From NCBI RefSeq assembly GCF_003248355.1, contig NZ_QKWY01000001.1, positions 1,384,001 to 1,448,000 of the forward strand: DNA of 64,000 nucleotides, read 5' to 3'. The position numbers and the translations under genes were made by a program. The stretch comes from Streptomyces sp. AC1-42W (GTDB lineage: Bacteria > Actinomycetota > Actinomycetes > Streptomycetales > Streptomycetaceae). Positions 24,622-32,849 of this stretch are shown here, one piece after another; position 1 is the first letter of the stretch; each line of letters starts with the position of its first letter. The notes beneath the pieces were generated by a model. That model was given only the letters and a program-made list of their open reading frames with translations. It ran no database searches and was not told the DNA's origin.

Positions 24622-24963
24622 GGTTCGCAGTCTCCTGAAGGGTTCGACCAGTCCGGACAGGCTTGGCGCCTGCCCGATCCGGGGCGTCTATGCAGGGAGA
24701 AAGCGCATGTAATCGAACGGTGGCCGGAGGGTGACCTTCCCGTGTCCGCGGCTGGGACGGTAGGCGGTGTTTGGGCGGGATGTCCCGTGGACGGCGCCGT
24801 CCCGCGTCGGCTGCCCGCGCGGGCGCCGTTCATGCGTCCGGGGCCGTGCGATCCTCCGCTCCGGGCGATATCCGGGACGGATGGCGGAATACTGGAACAG
24901 GAGCGGGGAAACCGGTCAGTGCCGCCGCAACCACCGGCGCACGGACGCAGGCGCAGGGAAGGG
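24622..24963. other. Divergent promoter region between ehuB and the EutA-like gene
   Basis: These 342 bp hold no gene. Both flanking genes read outward, so at least two promoters are expected, but I see no clear -35/-10 pair on either strand. The stretch 24690-24725 is the least G/C-rich part and the best place to look. Confidence 0.5.
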
Positions 24964-24969
24964 ATGGAC

Positions 24970-25749
24970 ATGACGACCGTCGGATTCCTCTATCCGGGCC
25001 ACTTCGCCGAGGACGACTACCCGCGCATGGAGATCCTTCTCGACAGCACCATCAGACTCGTCGTCCACCACACCGAGAGCCCGGACGGCGCCTACCGCGA
25101 GGACGCCCTGCGCGCCCTGGGCACGCGCGGCCGGCTCGCCGCCGGCATCGAGGAGCTCCAGCGCTCCGGCGTCCAGTCCATCGTCTGGGCCTGCGACGGC
25201 GGCAGCTTCCCGTACGGGTGGCAGGGCGCCCACGACCAGGTCGCCGCCCTGGCCCGCGCGGCGGGCGTGCCCGCCTCCAGCGCGTCCATCGGCTTCGTGC
25301 ACGCGGTACGGAAGCTGGGCGCCGCCCGCGTCGCCGTCGGCGCCACCTACCCGGAACCCGTCGCCGAACGGTTCGCCGCTTTCCTCCGCGAGAGCGGTAC
25401 GGAGGTCACCGGCACCTACGCGGCGGGCGTCGCCGACGCCGCCGAGGCCGCCTCCTGGGACGGCGACCGGGTCCTCGGCCTGGCCCGCGCCGCCGACCGC
25501 CCCGACGCCGAGGCGATCCTGCTGCCCGACACGGCCCTGCACACCGTCGCCCACCTGCCCGCGCTGGAGGAGGCCCTCGGCAAGCCCGTCCTCACCGCGA
25601 ACCAGGTCGCCGCCCGCGAGGCCCTGCGCCTCGCCGACCGCCCGGCCTTCGCGCCCCGCCTCGGCGCGCTCTTCGCCGGCCGCGAGCAGCCGCCCGCACC
25701 GGTGGGCCGGGGGAGCGGCCGGGCGTACGCACACGGAAAGAGGAGCTGA
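24970..25749 (+). CDS. EutA-like maleate isomerase / Asp-Glu racemase family protein
   Basis: A 259-residue cytoplasmic protein. TVGFLYPGHFAEDDYPRME at the start, the first catalytic Cys in SIVWACDGGSF, and ILLPDTALHTVAHLPALE are features of the maleate cis-trans isomerase group. The position of the second Cys of the family (usually in a CTN-type motif) is Pro-Asp-Thr here, so classical isomerase chemistry is doubtful. In ectoine-degradation clusters a relative is called EutA. Its divergent placement beside ehuB supports a link to ectoine metabolism. Start may also be ATG 24964, two codons earlier. Confidence 0.7.
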   Translation: MTTVGFLYPGHFAEDDYPRMEILLDSTIRLVVHHTESPDGAYREDALRALGTRGRLAAGIEELQRSGVQSIVWACDGGSFPYGWQGAHDQVAALARAAGVPASSASIGFVHAVRKLGAARVAVGATYPEPVAERFAAFLRESGTEVTGTYAAGVADAAEAASWDGDRVLGLARAADRPDAEAILLPDTALHTVAHLPALEEALGKPVLTANQVAAREALRLADRPAFAPRLGALFAGREQPPAPVGRGSGRAYAHGKRS

Positions 25750-25843
25750 GCGGGCCGCGACCGCGGAATAAGCGGAGTCGTCCTCCTGTTTGTTCTTCCC
25801 GGAGATACGAGGCACTGACGCGCACCACCGGAAAGGCCAGGAC

Positions 25844-26989
25844 GTGGACGAGATGCGAGGCGACGGAACCCTGAGCGACGGAACCCCGGGCGACGACGGG
25901 GGCCGGGGCGACGAGATCCGGGGCACCGCGCGGGGGACCGCCCCCGTGCCCCTGTCCGTGCTGGACCTGGTGACCGTCGGCAAGGGTCGCACCGCGAGCC
26001 AGGCGCTGCTCACCGGCGTCGAGATCGCCCGGCTCGCCGACCGCCGGGGCTTCCACCGCTACTGGGTCGCCGAGCACCACTCGATGCCCGGCGTCGCCTC
26101 CTCGTCCCCGGCCGTGCTGCTGGCCCACACCGCCGCCCGCACCGAGCGCATCCGGCTGGGCTCGGGCGGCGTGATGCTGCCCAACCACGCCCCGCTCGTC
26201 ATCGCGGAGCAGTTCGGCACCCTGGAAGCGATGGCCCCCGGCCGCATCGACCTCGGACTCGGCCGCGCCCCCGGCACGGACGGCGCCACGGCCGCCGCCC
26301 TGCGCCGCACGGACCGGCCGGGCGAAGGGGCGGAGGACTTTCCGCAGCAGCTCATGGAGCTGACCCGGTTCCTGGACGACGACTTCCCGGACGGGCACCC
26401 CTACGCCCGCATCCACGCGGTCCCCGGACCCGTGCAGGCCACGGCCGAAGGCGGCGTCCAGTCCCCGGCGCGCCCGCCCGTCTGGCTGCTCGGCTCCTCC
26501 GGCTTCAGCGCCCGGCTGGCCGGGGTCCTCGGGCTGCCGTTCGCCTTCGCGCACCACTTCTCGGCCCGGAACACCGTGCCGGCCCTGGAGCTGTACCGCG
26601 ACTCCTTCCAGCCGTCCACGGTCCTGGACGAGCCCTACGCGCTGATCGGGGTCGCCGCCCTGGCCGCCGACGAGGAGCGCGAGGCCCGGCGCCAGGTGCT
26701 GACCGGGGCCCTGTCGATGCTACGGCTGCGCTCCGGGCGGCCCGGCCTGGTGCCGACGCCCGAGGAGGCGGAGGCGTACGCCTTCTCCCCGATGGAGCGC
26801 GAATTCGTGGACAACTGGCTGGCCGACATCGTCCACGGCACCCCCGACGCGGTCCGCTCCGGCCTGGACGACCTGGTGAAGCGCACCGGCGCCGACGAGC
26901 TGATGATCACCGCCAACGCCCACGGCGGCGACGCCCGGCTGCACAGCTACGACCTGATCGCGGACGCGTACGGGCTGCCGCGGGAGTGA
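25844..26989 (+). CDS. Luciferase-like (LLM) flavin-dependent monooxygenase
   Basis: About 381 residues from GTG 25844 (seven bases after GGAAAGG) or 378 from ATG 25853. The first 45 residues are Gly/Asp-rich and poorly conserved. The TIM-barrel core shows PVPLSVLDLVTVGKGRTASQ, YWVAEHHSMPGVASSSPAVL and IRLGSGGVMLPNHAPLVIAEQFG, all hallmarks of the bacterial luciferase group that uses reduced FMN or F420. Substrate unknown. It may be read from the upstream EutA-like gene (94 bp gap) and is convergent with the GGDEF-EAL gene. Confidence 0.9.
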   Translation: MDEMRGDGTLSDGTPGDDGGRGDEIRGTARGTAPVPLSVLDLVTVGKGRTASQALLTGVEIARLADRRGFHRYWVAEHHSMPGVASSSPAVLLAHTAARTERIRLGSGGVMLPNHAPLVIAEQFGTLEAMAPGRIDLGLGRAPGTDGATAAALRRTDRPGEGAEDFPQQLMELTRFLDDDFPDGHPYARIHAVPGPVQATAEGGVQSPARPPVWLLGSSGFSARLAGVLGLPFAFAHHFSARNTVPALELYRDSFQPSTVLDEPYALIGVAALAADEEREARRQVLTGALSMLRLRSGRPGLVPTPEEAEAYAFSPMEREFVDNWLADIVHGTPDAVRSGLDDLVKRTGADELMITANAHGGDARLHSYDLIADAYGLPRE

Positions 26990-27001
26990 GCGGGTGCGGT
27001 G

Positions 27002-28804
27002 CTACGCGCCCGGGGCGCGCGTCCCGATGAGTTCGGCGATGCGCTCCGGGGCCACCGCCCGCGAGTAGAGCCAGCCCTGTCCGGTGTCGCAGCCGATCCG
27101 GCGCAGCCGCTCCGCCTGGCCGGCCGTCTCCACGCACTCCGCGGTGACGGTCAGGCCCAGGCGGTGCGCCAGTCCCACCATCGCCTCCACGATCGTCTCG
27201 TCGGCGGGGGAGGGGCGCGTCCCGTCCTCGTGGCGGAAACCGCGGACGAACGCGCCGTCCAGCTTGAGCGCGGACACCGGCAGCCGGCTCAGATAGGCGA
27301 GGTTCGAGTAGCCGGTGCCGAAGTCGTCGATGGCGATGCGGACGCCCATGTCGCTGAGGGCGCGCAGGGCGCGCAGCGGCCGGCCCGCCGAGCCCATCAC
27401 CGCGGACTCGGTCAGCTCCAGTTGCAGCAGCGCCGGGTCGAGCCCGGTCTCCGCCAGGATCTGCGCGACATCGGTGACCAGGTCGGAGTCCCAGACCTGG
27501 CGCACCGCGACATTGACGCTGATGAACAGCGGTGGTTCGGCCGGGTGGTCGAGCTGCCAGCGGCGGGCCTGCCGGCAGGCGGAGCGCAGCACCCACCGGC
27601 CGAGCTGGACGATCGAGCCGTCCTCCTCGGCGATGGCGACGAACCGATTCGGCGCGAGCAGGCCGAACTGCGGATGGTTCCAGCGCACCAGCGCCTCCAC
27701 CCCGTGCACGACCCCGTCCGCCATGCCGACCAGCGGCTGGTACTCGATGGTGAACTCGCCGCGCTCCACGGCCGGCCGCAGTGTCGAGGAGAGCGTCTGG
27801 CGGGTCATCCGGTGGGCGTTGCGCTCCGGGTCGAACAGGGTCCAGCGGCCCTTCCCGTCCGCCTTCGCCCAGTACAGCGTGGTGTCGGCGGCCTGCATCA
27901 GACCGGTGGCGGAGGTGCCCGCGACGGGCCGCTCGACCACGCCGATCGACGCCGAGACCGCCAGCCGCTGCCCGGCCAGGTCGAATGGCCGCTGGAGGGC
28001 GCCCAGGACCGAGCGCGCCAGCTCGGTGAGCTGCTCGGTGCCGGTGGACTCCTCGACCAGGATCGCGAACTCGTCGCCGCCGAGCCGGGCCACCAGCGGG
28101 GCGCCGGGCGCGTCCTGCCGGGCGGCGCAGTCCGTGAGCCGTCCGGCGACGGCCGCGAGCAGCCGGTCGCCGGCCGGGTGCCCCAGGGTGTCGTTGACCG
28201 CCTTGAAGCCGTCCAGGTCCAGGTAGCAGAGCCCGACGCGGGCGGTGCCGTCCCGGTCGGCCGGGGGCCGCAGCGCCGCCGCCAGCCGCTCGAAGAAGAG
28301 CGCCCGGTTGGGCAGCCGGGTCACCGGATCGTGCAGCCGGAGATGGCGCAGCCGCCGGTTCAGCTCCCGCCGGTCGCCCACGTCCGCGACGGAGAGCAGG
28401 ACCCGGCCCGGCCCGTCCGCGTCCGCCGTCCGGCCGGGCATCGGTACGACGGTGATCTCGGCCCACAGCGTGCGGCCGTCGGGGAGCTTGAGCCGGCGGG
28501 TGCCGCGGAAGCGGGGGCGCCGGCCGCGCAGCACCTCGCGGTACGCGTGCCAGTCGCGGGCGTCCGCCGGGAGGTCCACCAGATCGGCGGCCGACCGCGC
28601 GGTGAGCGCGGCGGCGCGGGTGCCGGTGAGGGCGCCGAGCGCCTCGTTGGCGGTGACGATCAGGCCCTCGTGGTCCACGACGGCCATCGGCAGGGCGGCG
28701 GCACGGAAAGCGGCCCGATAATCATCACGCTCCGTGACCTCGGGTCGCTGTGCGGAAGGTGCCGGGCCCGCCGCGGGCACCGGCCCCTCGGGGGTTGCGC
28801 TCAC
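27002..28804 (-). CDS. PAS-GGDEF-EAL cyclic-di-GMP turnover protein
   Basis: From GTG 28804 (GGAG 8 bp upstream) the protein has 600 residues; the frame is open 115 codons further but those lack coding character. Domain order is PAS (about 35-160, VVDHEGLIVTANEALGALTG), GGDEF (about 180-340) and EAL (about 350-595). The GGDEF motif RLGGDEFAIL is intact, and so are the catalytic motifs of EAL: GVEALVRW, SVNVAVRQV, LELTES, AIDDFGTGYS. It could therefore both make and degrade c-di-GMP, the signal that holds BldD active in Streptomyces. No membrane segment is present in this start choice. Confidence 0.92.
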   Translation of the reverse strand: MSATPEGPVPAAGPAPSAQRPEVTERDDYRAAFRAAALPMAVVDHEGLIVTANEALGALTGTRAAALTARSAADLVDLPADARDWHAYREVLRGRRPRFRGTRRLKLPDGRTLWAEITVVPMPGRTADADGPGRVLLSVADVGDRRELNRRLRHLRLHDPVTRLPNRALFFERLAAALRPPADRDGTARVGLCYLDLDGFKAVNDTLGHPAGDRLLAAVAGRLTDCAARQDAPGAPLVARLGGDEFAILVEESTGTEQLTELARSVLGALQRPFDLAGQRLAVSASIGVVERPVAGTSATGLMQAADTTLYWAKADGKGRWTLFDPERNAHRMTRQTLSSTLRPAVERGEFTIEYQPLVGMADGVVHGVEALVRWNHPQFGLLAPNRFVAIAEEDGSIVQLGRWVLRSACRQARRWQLDHPAEPPLFISVNVAVRQVWDSDLVTDVAQILAETGLDPALLQLELTESAVMGSAGRPLRALRALSDMGVRIAIDDFGTGYSNLAYLSRLPVSALKLDGAFVRGFRHEDGTRPSPADETIVEAMVGLAHRLGLTVTAECVETAGQAERLRRIGCDTGQGWLYSRAVAPERIAELIGTRAPGA

Positions 28805-29189
28805 CGTTCGCTCCGCCCTGCCGTGCTCTCCCGGACATCCCTGGTCGGACTGGCCCGCCGTGCCGGTTCGCCGTCGTGAGAGGCGGAAACCGCGCAGGAA
28901 AGGCGAGGTGAAGCATAGAGGGCGGCGCCCCGGCGGTTCCAGCGCGCGGGCCCCCGGCGGGGCCGCGTACGACTCGCACGGCCCAGGCGGACCCGATCCG
29001 GTCCGGCCTCGGGTGATTGGTTCTGCGCGCCTCTGTTTCCTCCCGTTGCCCACGTGATCGATTGTGACTGTACGTGAGGGGGTGACGGAGTGAGGCGACT
29101 GGACCCGACTGGGCGACCATGGCGTGACGAAACGCCTATAACGGCACAAGGTGGACGGCAGGTATCCGCTCGCCGCGCCGGAGGTAGAT
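28805..29189. other. Divergent intergenic region with helically phased GTGA motifs
   Basis: 385 bp between the GGDEF-EAL gene (minus) and the metallopeptidase gene (plus). At 29051-29085 the tetramer GTGA begins at 29054, 29064 and 29074, exactly 10 bp apart, and again at 29082. Such face-of-helix phasing suggests binding by an oligomeric regulator. The rest shows no gene. Confidence 0.5.
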
Positions 29190-30458
29190 GTGCCGCGTCA
29201 GTCCGGGCCCTCGTCGGGGGCGGGGAGGCGGGTGGGGAGGCGGGTGGAGGGGCTCAGCCCCCGCGGGCTCACGGCCGGGCTGCTCTCGCTGGTGGCGCTC
29301 GTCGCCACCTCCCTCGTCGCCGGGCCCGTGGCCGCCGCCACCGGGGACGCCGCCCCCTGCGCGCTGCCCCGCACCGGTGCCCACCACTCCCTGGGCGTCG
29401 ACCGCTGGAACGGCGCCTACCCGCGCCCGGTCCGCACCCTGGACGCGGTGATGGTCTTCCTCTCGTTCCCCGACGCCAGACCGGCCACCACCCCCGCCGA
29501 ACTCACCGCCGACTACTTCCCGGCCACCACCCGGTTCTTCCGCCGCGCCTCGTACGGGAAGTTCACCCTGCGCCCGCACCCGCAGCGCCAGTGGATCGCG
29601 ATGCCGAAACCCTCGACCTGGTACGGCATAAAGCGCGACTGGGACAGCGGCCGGCGCAGCGCCTATCTGCGCGACGCGATCCGGGTGGCCGACGCCCGGA
29701 TCGACTTCTCGCGCTACGACATCGTCTACTTCGTCGCGGACCCGGACGCGCCGGGCGTCGACTCCGACGCCACCAAGGTCGTCAACTTCGACCGCCCGGT
29801 GCGCGCGGACGGCACGGACATCCGGCGCGTCGTCACCCTCTTCGAACAGCATCCGCCCGACCACAACGTCCTGGCCCACGAGACCGGTCACGTCTTCGAC
29901 CTGCCCGACCTCTACCACCGTCCCTCGGACGACAAGGGCGACTGGGACACCTTCGTCGGCGACTGGGACGTCATGGGCAGCCAGTTCGGGCTGGCGCCCG
30001 ACCTCTTCGGCTGGCACAAGTGGAAGCTGGGCTGGCTGGACGACCGGCAGGTGGTCTGCGTCCAGAGCGACCGGGTCGTCACCCTCGAACCGATGGCCGC
30101 CGTGCCCGTACGCGGCGCCACGCTCGGCACCCGGCTCGCCGTGATCAGGACCGGCGAGGGCACCGCGGTGGCCGTCGAGGCCCGCGGCGCCACCGGCAAC
30201 GACAGCTCGACCTGCGCCGAGGGCGTCCTGCTCTACCGGGTGCGCAACGAGACGCCGTCCGGCGGGGGGCCCGTCGAGGTGCTCGACACGCATCCGGAGA
30301 CCGACGCCTGCTGGGAGCGCTCGGTCTACCCGCCGCTCGCCGACGCACCCCTGCGCGTCGGCGAGACGTACACCGTGCCCGGCGCGCACACCACGGTCGA
30401 GGTCGCCGACCGGACGCCCTCGGGCGACTGGACCGTACGCATCACCACGGGCACCTGA
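29190..30458 (+). CDS. Secreted M6-like zinc metallopeptidase
   Basis: The protein is 422 residues from GTG 29190, which has GGAGG five bases upstream; GTG 29151 would add 13 residues but has no such site. An Arg-rich n-region and LTAGLLSLVALVATSLVAGPVAAA form a signal peptide. The zinc site is NVLAHETGHVFDLPDLY (HExxHxxDLPD), followed by a Met-turn-like WDVMGSQFGLAPDLFGWHKWKLGW, both typical of M6/immune inhibitor A relatives. It lacks the C-terminal domains of large M6 enzymes. Substrate unknown. A terminator shared with the convergent tRNA follows. Confidence 0.85.
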   Translation: MPRQSGPSSGAGRRVGRRVEGLSPRGLTAGLLSLVALVATSLVAGPVAAATGDAAPCALPRTGAHHSLGVDRWNGAYPRPVRTLDAVMVFLSFPDARPATTPAELTADYFPATTRFFRRASYGKFTLRPHPQRQWIAMPKPSTWYGIKRDWDSGRRSAYLRDAIRVADARIDFSRYDIVYFVADPDAPGVDSDATKVVNFDRPVRADGTDIRRVVTLFEQHPPDHNVLAHETGHVFDLPDLYHRPSDDKGDWDTFVGDWDVMGSQFGLAPDLFGWHKWKLGWLDDRQVVCVQSDRVVTLEPMAAVPVRGATLGTRLAVIRTGEGTAVAVEARGATGNDSSTCAEGVLLYRVRNETPSGGGPVEVLDTHPETDACWERSVYPPLADAPLRVGETYTVPGAHTTVEVADRTPSGDWTVRITTGT

Positions 30459-30479
30459 CCCGGTCCGCGCCCGGACAGC

Positions 30480-30515
30480 GAAGAAGCCCCCTCGCGAGAG
30501 CGAGGGGGCTTCTTC
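30480..30515. terminator. Terminator shared by the metallopeptidase and tRNA-Lys copy 3
   Basis: GAAGAAGCCCCCTCGC and GCGAGGGGGCTTCTTC form a perfect 16-bp stem with loop GAGA. It sits 3' of both convergent genes; TTC-rich flanks aid termination. Confidence 0.85.
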
Positions 30516-30521
30516 CGTCTG

Positions 30522-30595
30522 TGCGCCGCCAGGGACTCGAACCCCGGACCCGCTGATTAAGAGTCAGCTGCTCTAACCAACTGAGCTAGCGGCGC
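30522..30595 (-). tRNA. tRNA-Lys (anticodon CTT), copy 3
   Basis: Sequence identical to copies at 14331 and 20388. TAAGGT (30616-30611) lies 15 nt upstream as a -10. The first 10 bases of the tRNA overlap the 3' end of the protein gene 30586-31257 on the same strand, whose TAG stop is tRNA positions 8-10. Confidence 0.97.
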
Positions 30596-31257
30596 CTGCT
30601 GACGTCGTAGACCTTAGCACCCTGATCCGTGAGAGGAAAAATCGAAATCCGGGGCGTCGGAGCGGGCACCGAACGGGCCACCCGGACGCACGCCCACAGC
30701 AGGACGTCCGGCCCCGGCAGCCAGGGGTTGCGCGTGTCGGGGGCGACCAGCCAGCGCGGCCCCGCACAGCTGTCGCCGCAGGTCAGCGGAGGAACCGTTA
30801 CGGCATCCCCGGTGCCGTGACACAGCAGCGCGGGCGTCCGCGCGCCGTCGCCCCACTCCTCCCAGTCCAGCAGCGAGGGCAGCCGCTGCGCGGTGCCCGG
30901 CGAGGCGAACAGCAGCATCCGCCCCCGGTGCGAGGCGACCGGGCCCGAACCCGGCCCGTCGGCCCACAGATGCTCCAGCATCCGGCGCCCGAACAGCGTC
31001 GGCACGTTCACCACGTCGAACGCCGTACCGCACGGCAGGACCCCCGGCGCCGTGGGGCGCGCCTCCCACTGGGACAGGGCGCTGCGCGGATACGCCGTCG
31101 CCCCGGCCAGCCACGCGGCACCGGCGGCGGTGATCTGCGCCGTCTGGTGCCGCGCGGGCTCGCGCAGCTCCGCGAAGGGGTCGCTGTCGTGGCCGGCGCG
31201 GAGGCAGGGTCCGTCGCCGTGGTGCAGGGTCGTTTCGTCAGGCAGCCATGCGGTCAT
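30586..31257 (-). CDS. Prim-Pol N-terminal-like protein, conserved in Streptomyces
   Basis: A 223-residue protein from ATG 31257. The middle, LPCGTAFDVVNVPTLFGRRM then GPVASHRGRMLLFASPGTAQ then CHGTGDAVTVPPL, resembles the N-terminal part of bifunctional primase/polymerase (Prim-Pol) proteins. I see no clear catalytic triad, so enzyme activity is doubtful. Its last codons (VYDVSRRR) and stop are formed by the tRNA-Lys gene that follows on the same strand, suggesting the original stop was lost. The 130-residue product at 46715 looks like a shorter paralogue. Confidence 0.65.
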   Translation of the reverse strand: MTAWLPDETTLHHGDGPCLRAGHDSDPFAELREPARHQTAQITAAGAAWLAGATAYPRSALSQWEARPTAPGVLPCGTAFDVVNVPTLFGRRMLEHLWADGPGSGPVASHRGRMLLFASPGTAQRLPSLLDWEEWGDGARTPALLCHGTGDAVTVPPLTCGDSCAGPRWLVAPDTRNPWLPGPDVLLWACVRVARSVPAPTPRISIFPLTDQGAKVYDVSRRR

Positions 31258-31377
31258 GTGGACAGGTCTACCCGGAGTGATCGACCGGATTCCGAGAGTT
31301 GCCGAAAACCGGGACGCGATAACCGCGCGAGGAGTATGGTTCGCGCGGGCATATGCCCTTGGTGGTAGCCGGAGGCT

Positions 31378-31719
31378 CTAGGACGGCTGTGCGTTCAGCA
31401 GGGTCCGGCCGAACTCGACCATCTTCTTCGCGTAGTCCTCGGTCCACTCCGCGCGCCGCGCGATGTCCGCCGTGGTGAGCCGGTCGAACCGGCGCGGATC
31501 GGCCAGCTGGGCGGCGGCTATCGCCTGGAACTCCACCGCCCGGTCGGTCGCGGCCCGGAAGGCCAGCGCCAGCTCCGTCGCCCGGCCCAGCAGCTCCTTC
31601 GGGTCCTCCAGGGACTCCAGGTCGAAGAAGTGCTCCGGGTCGGCGGCGGCCGTCGCCGGCTCGAAGAGCAGGGGTGCGGGCCGCAGCCGCCGCTGGTCGC
31701 TCCGCTCGGTCTGTGCCAT
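31378..31719 (-). CDS. Conserved small protein, function unknown
   Basis: A 113-residue soluble protein from ATG 31719 behind GAGGAGGAAG. It is mostly helical: DPEHFFDLESLEDPKELLGR, then ELALAFRAATDRAVEFQAIA, then a possible helix-turn-helix-like LTTADIARRAEWTEDYAKKM. I do not recognise the family. It is transcribed away from the sugar operon starting at 31932 and shares the intergenic region with its promoter and operator. Confidence 0.65.
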   Translation of the reverse strand: MAQTERSDQRRLRPAPLLFEPATAAADPEHFFDLESLEDPKELLGRATELALAFRAATDRAVEFQAIAAAQLADPRRFDRLTTADIARRAEWTEDYAKKMVEFGRTLLNAQPS

Positions 31720-31850
31720 GTGCTTCCTCCTCGGACGGCCGGACGGCCACCCTCCATTGTCCGGCCCGCCGCAAGAGCGCCGCGAAGGCCGTCCCCGGAG
31801 CCGCCGGTCCATGTCTCGGAGACCGGGTGTCGCACGCTCGATTTCCGCCG

Positions 31851-31914
31851 TATGTCCGACCCTTGACTATGGACATCCCTATACCTACGATCCTCTTGTT
31901 CATGGTTGTCCATA
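31851..31914 (+). promoter_or_regulatory. Promoter and operator of the sugar (ribose/deoxyribose-type) operon
   Basis: TTGACT (31863-31868) and TACGAT (31886-31891) are 17 bp apart, a good sigma70-type promoter. A perfect inverted pair, TATGGACA (31868-31875) and TGTCCATA (31907-31914), flanks the -10 and start site, and a further half-site TATGTCC is at 31851. Centre-to-centre distance of the pair is 39 bp. A loop-forming or doubly bound repressor is suggested, with the GntR protein at 37981 as prime candidate. Confidence 0.7.
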
Positions 31915-31931
31915 TACAAAGTGGGGTACCG

Positions 31932-32849
31932 ATGAAGATCGCGGTTGTCGGAAGTTACGGTGCCGGCCTCACCATGCGGGTGCCCAGGACGCCCGCGGCG
32001 GGTGAGACCGTCTCGGGCGGCCTCTTCGACTCGGGCGCCGGCGGGAAGGGCAGCAATCAGGCCGTCGGCGCCGCCCGGCTGGGTGCCGAGGTCGCGCTCC
32101 TCACCGCCGTCGGCGACGACGAGTTCGGCCGCTCCGCGCGCGAGCTGTGGCGGCGCGAAGGGGTGAGCGCCGAGCATGTGGTCACCGCCGGGGCGCCCAC
32201 CATGGTCGGCTTCATCCTGGTCGAGCCCTCCGGAGAGAACCGCATCGCCATCGCCCCCGGCGCTCTGGACGAGCTGAACGCCGACGCCGTCGACGCCTTC
32301 CGCGCCGAGATCGCCTCCGCCGACATCCTCGTGGTCTCCATGGAGATCCCCGAGGAAGCCGTCGTCGCCGCCCTCCGTGCCGGACGCGAGAGCGGCACCC
32401 GCACCCTGCTGAACCCGGCCCCCGCCCGGCCGCTGCCCGACGCGTGCTGGCCCCTCATCGACGTGCTCACGCCCAACCAGACGGAGGCCCCCGTGCTCCT
32501 CGGCCTCGGCGACGAACACGGGCTCGACGACGCGGACCTGGCCCGCGCGCTGCACGAACGCACCGGCGGCACCGTCGTCATCACCCGGGGCGGCGAGGGC
32601 GCGCTCGTCGCCCGGGACACCGGCGTCACCGAGGTGCCCCCGCACCCGGCCCGGACGGTCGTGGACACCACCGGCGCCGGGGACTCCTTCACCGCCGCCT
32701 TCGCCGTCGCCCTGGCCGAGGGCCGGCCCGTCGACCGGGCCGTCGAGTTCGCCACCGTCGCGGGCTCGCACACCGTGTCGATCGCGGGCGTCATCCCCGC
32801 CCTGCCCACCAGAGCTCAGCTGAACGCCCTGATTGGAAGTGCCTCGTGA
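31932..32849 (+). CDS. PfkB-family sugar kinase (ribokinase-like)
   Basis: The 305-residue kinase starts at ATG 31932. PfkB signatures are clear: SGAGGKGSNQAVGAARLGAE near residue 35 and DTTGAGDSFTAAFAVAL near 245 with the catalytic Asp. In ribokinase a sugar-binding Asp sits in the first loop (GSxNxD); here it reads GSYGAGLTM, so that Asp is absent, pointing to a sugar other than ribose or a shifted binding mode. It is the first gene of the ABC/RbsD/DeoC operon, and the next gene overlaps its stop as GTGA. Confidence 0.85.
   Translation: MKIAVVGSYGAGLTMRVPRTPAAGETVSGGLFDSGAGGKGSNQAVGAARLGAEVALLTAVGDDEFGRSARELWRREGVSAEHVVTAGAPTMVGFILVEPSGENRIAIAPGALDELNADAVDAFRAEIASADILVVSMEIPEEAVVAALRAGRESGTRTLLNPAPARPLPDACWPLIDVLTPNQTEAPVLLGLGDEHGLDDADLARALHERTGGTVVITRGGEGALVARDTGVTEVPPHPARTVVDTTGAGDSFTAAFAVALAEGRPVDRAVEFATVAGSHTVSIAGVIPALPTRAQLNALIGSAS

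Noticed and set aside
14331..30595. tRNA-Lys copies as ends of integrated elements
   Set aside because: No integrase or partial tRNA repeat in the window; genes between them are ordinary chromosomal ones.
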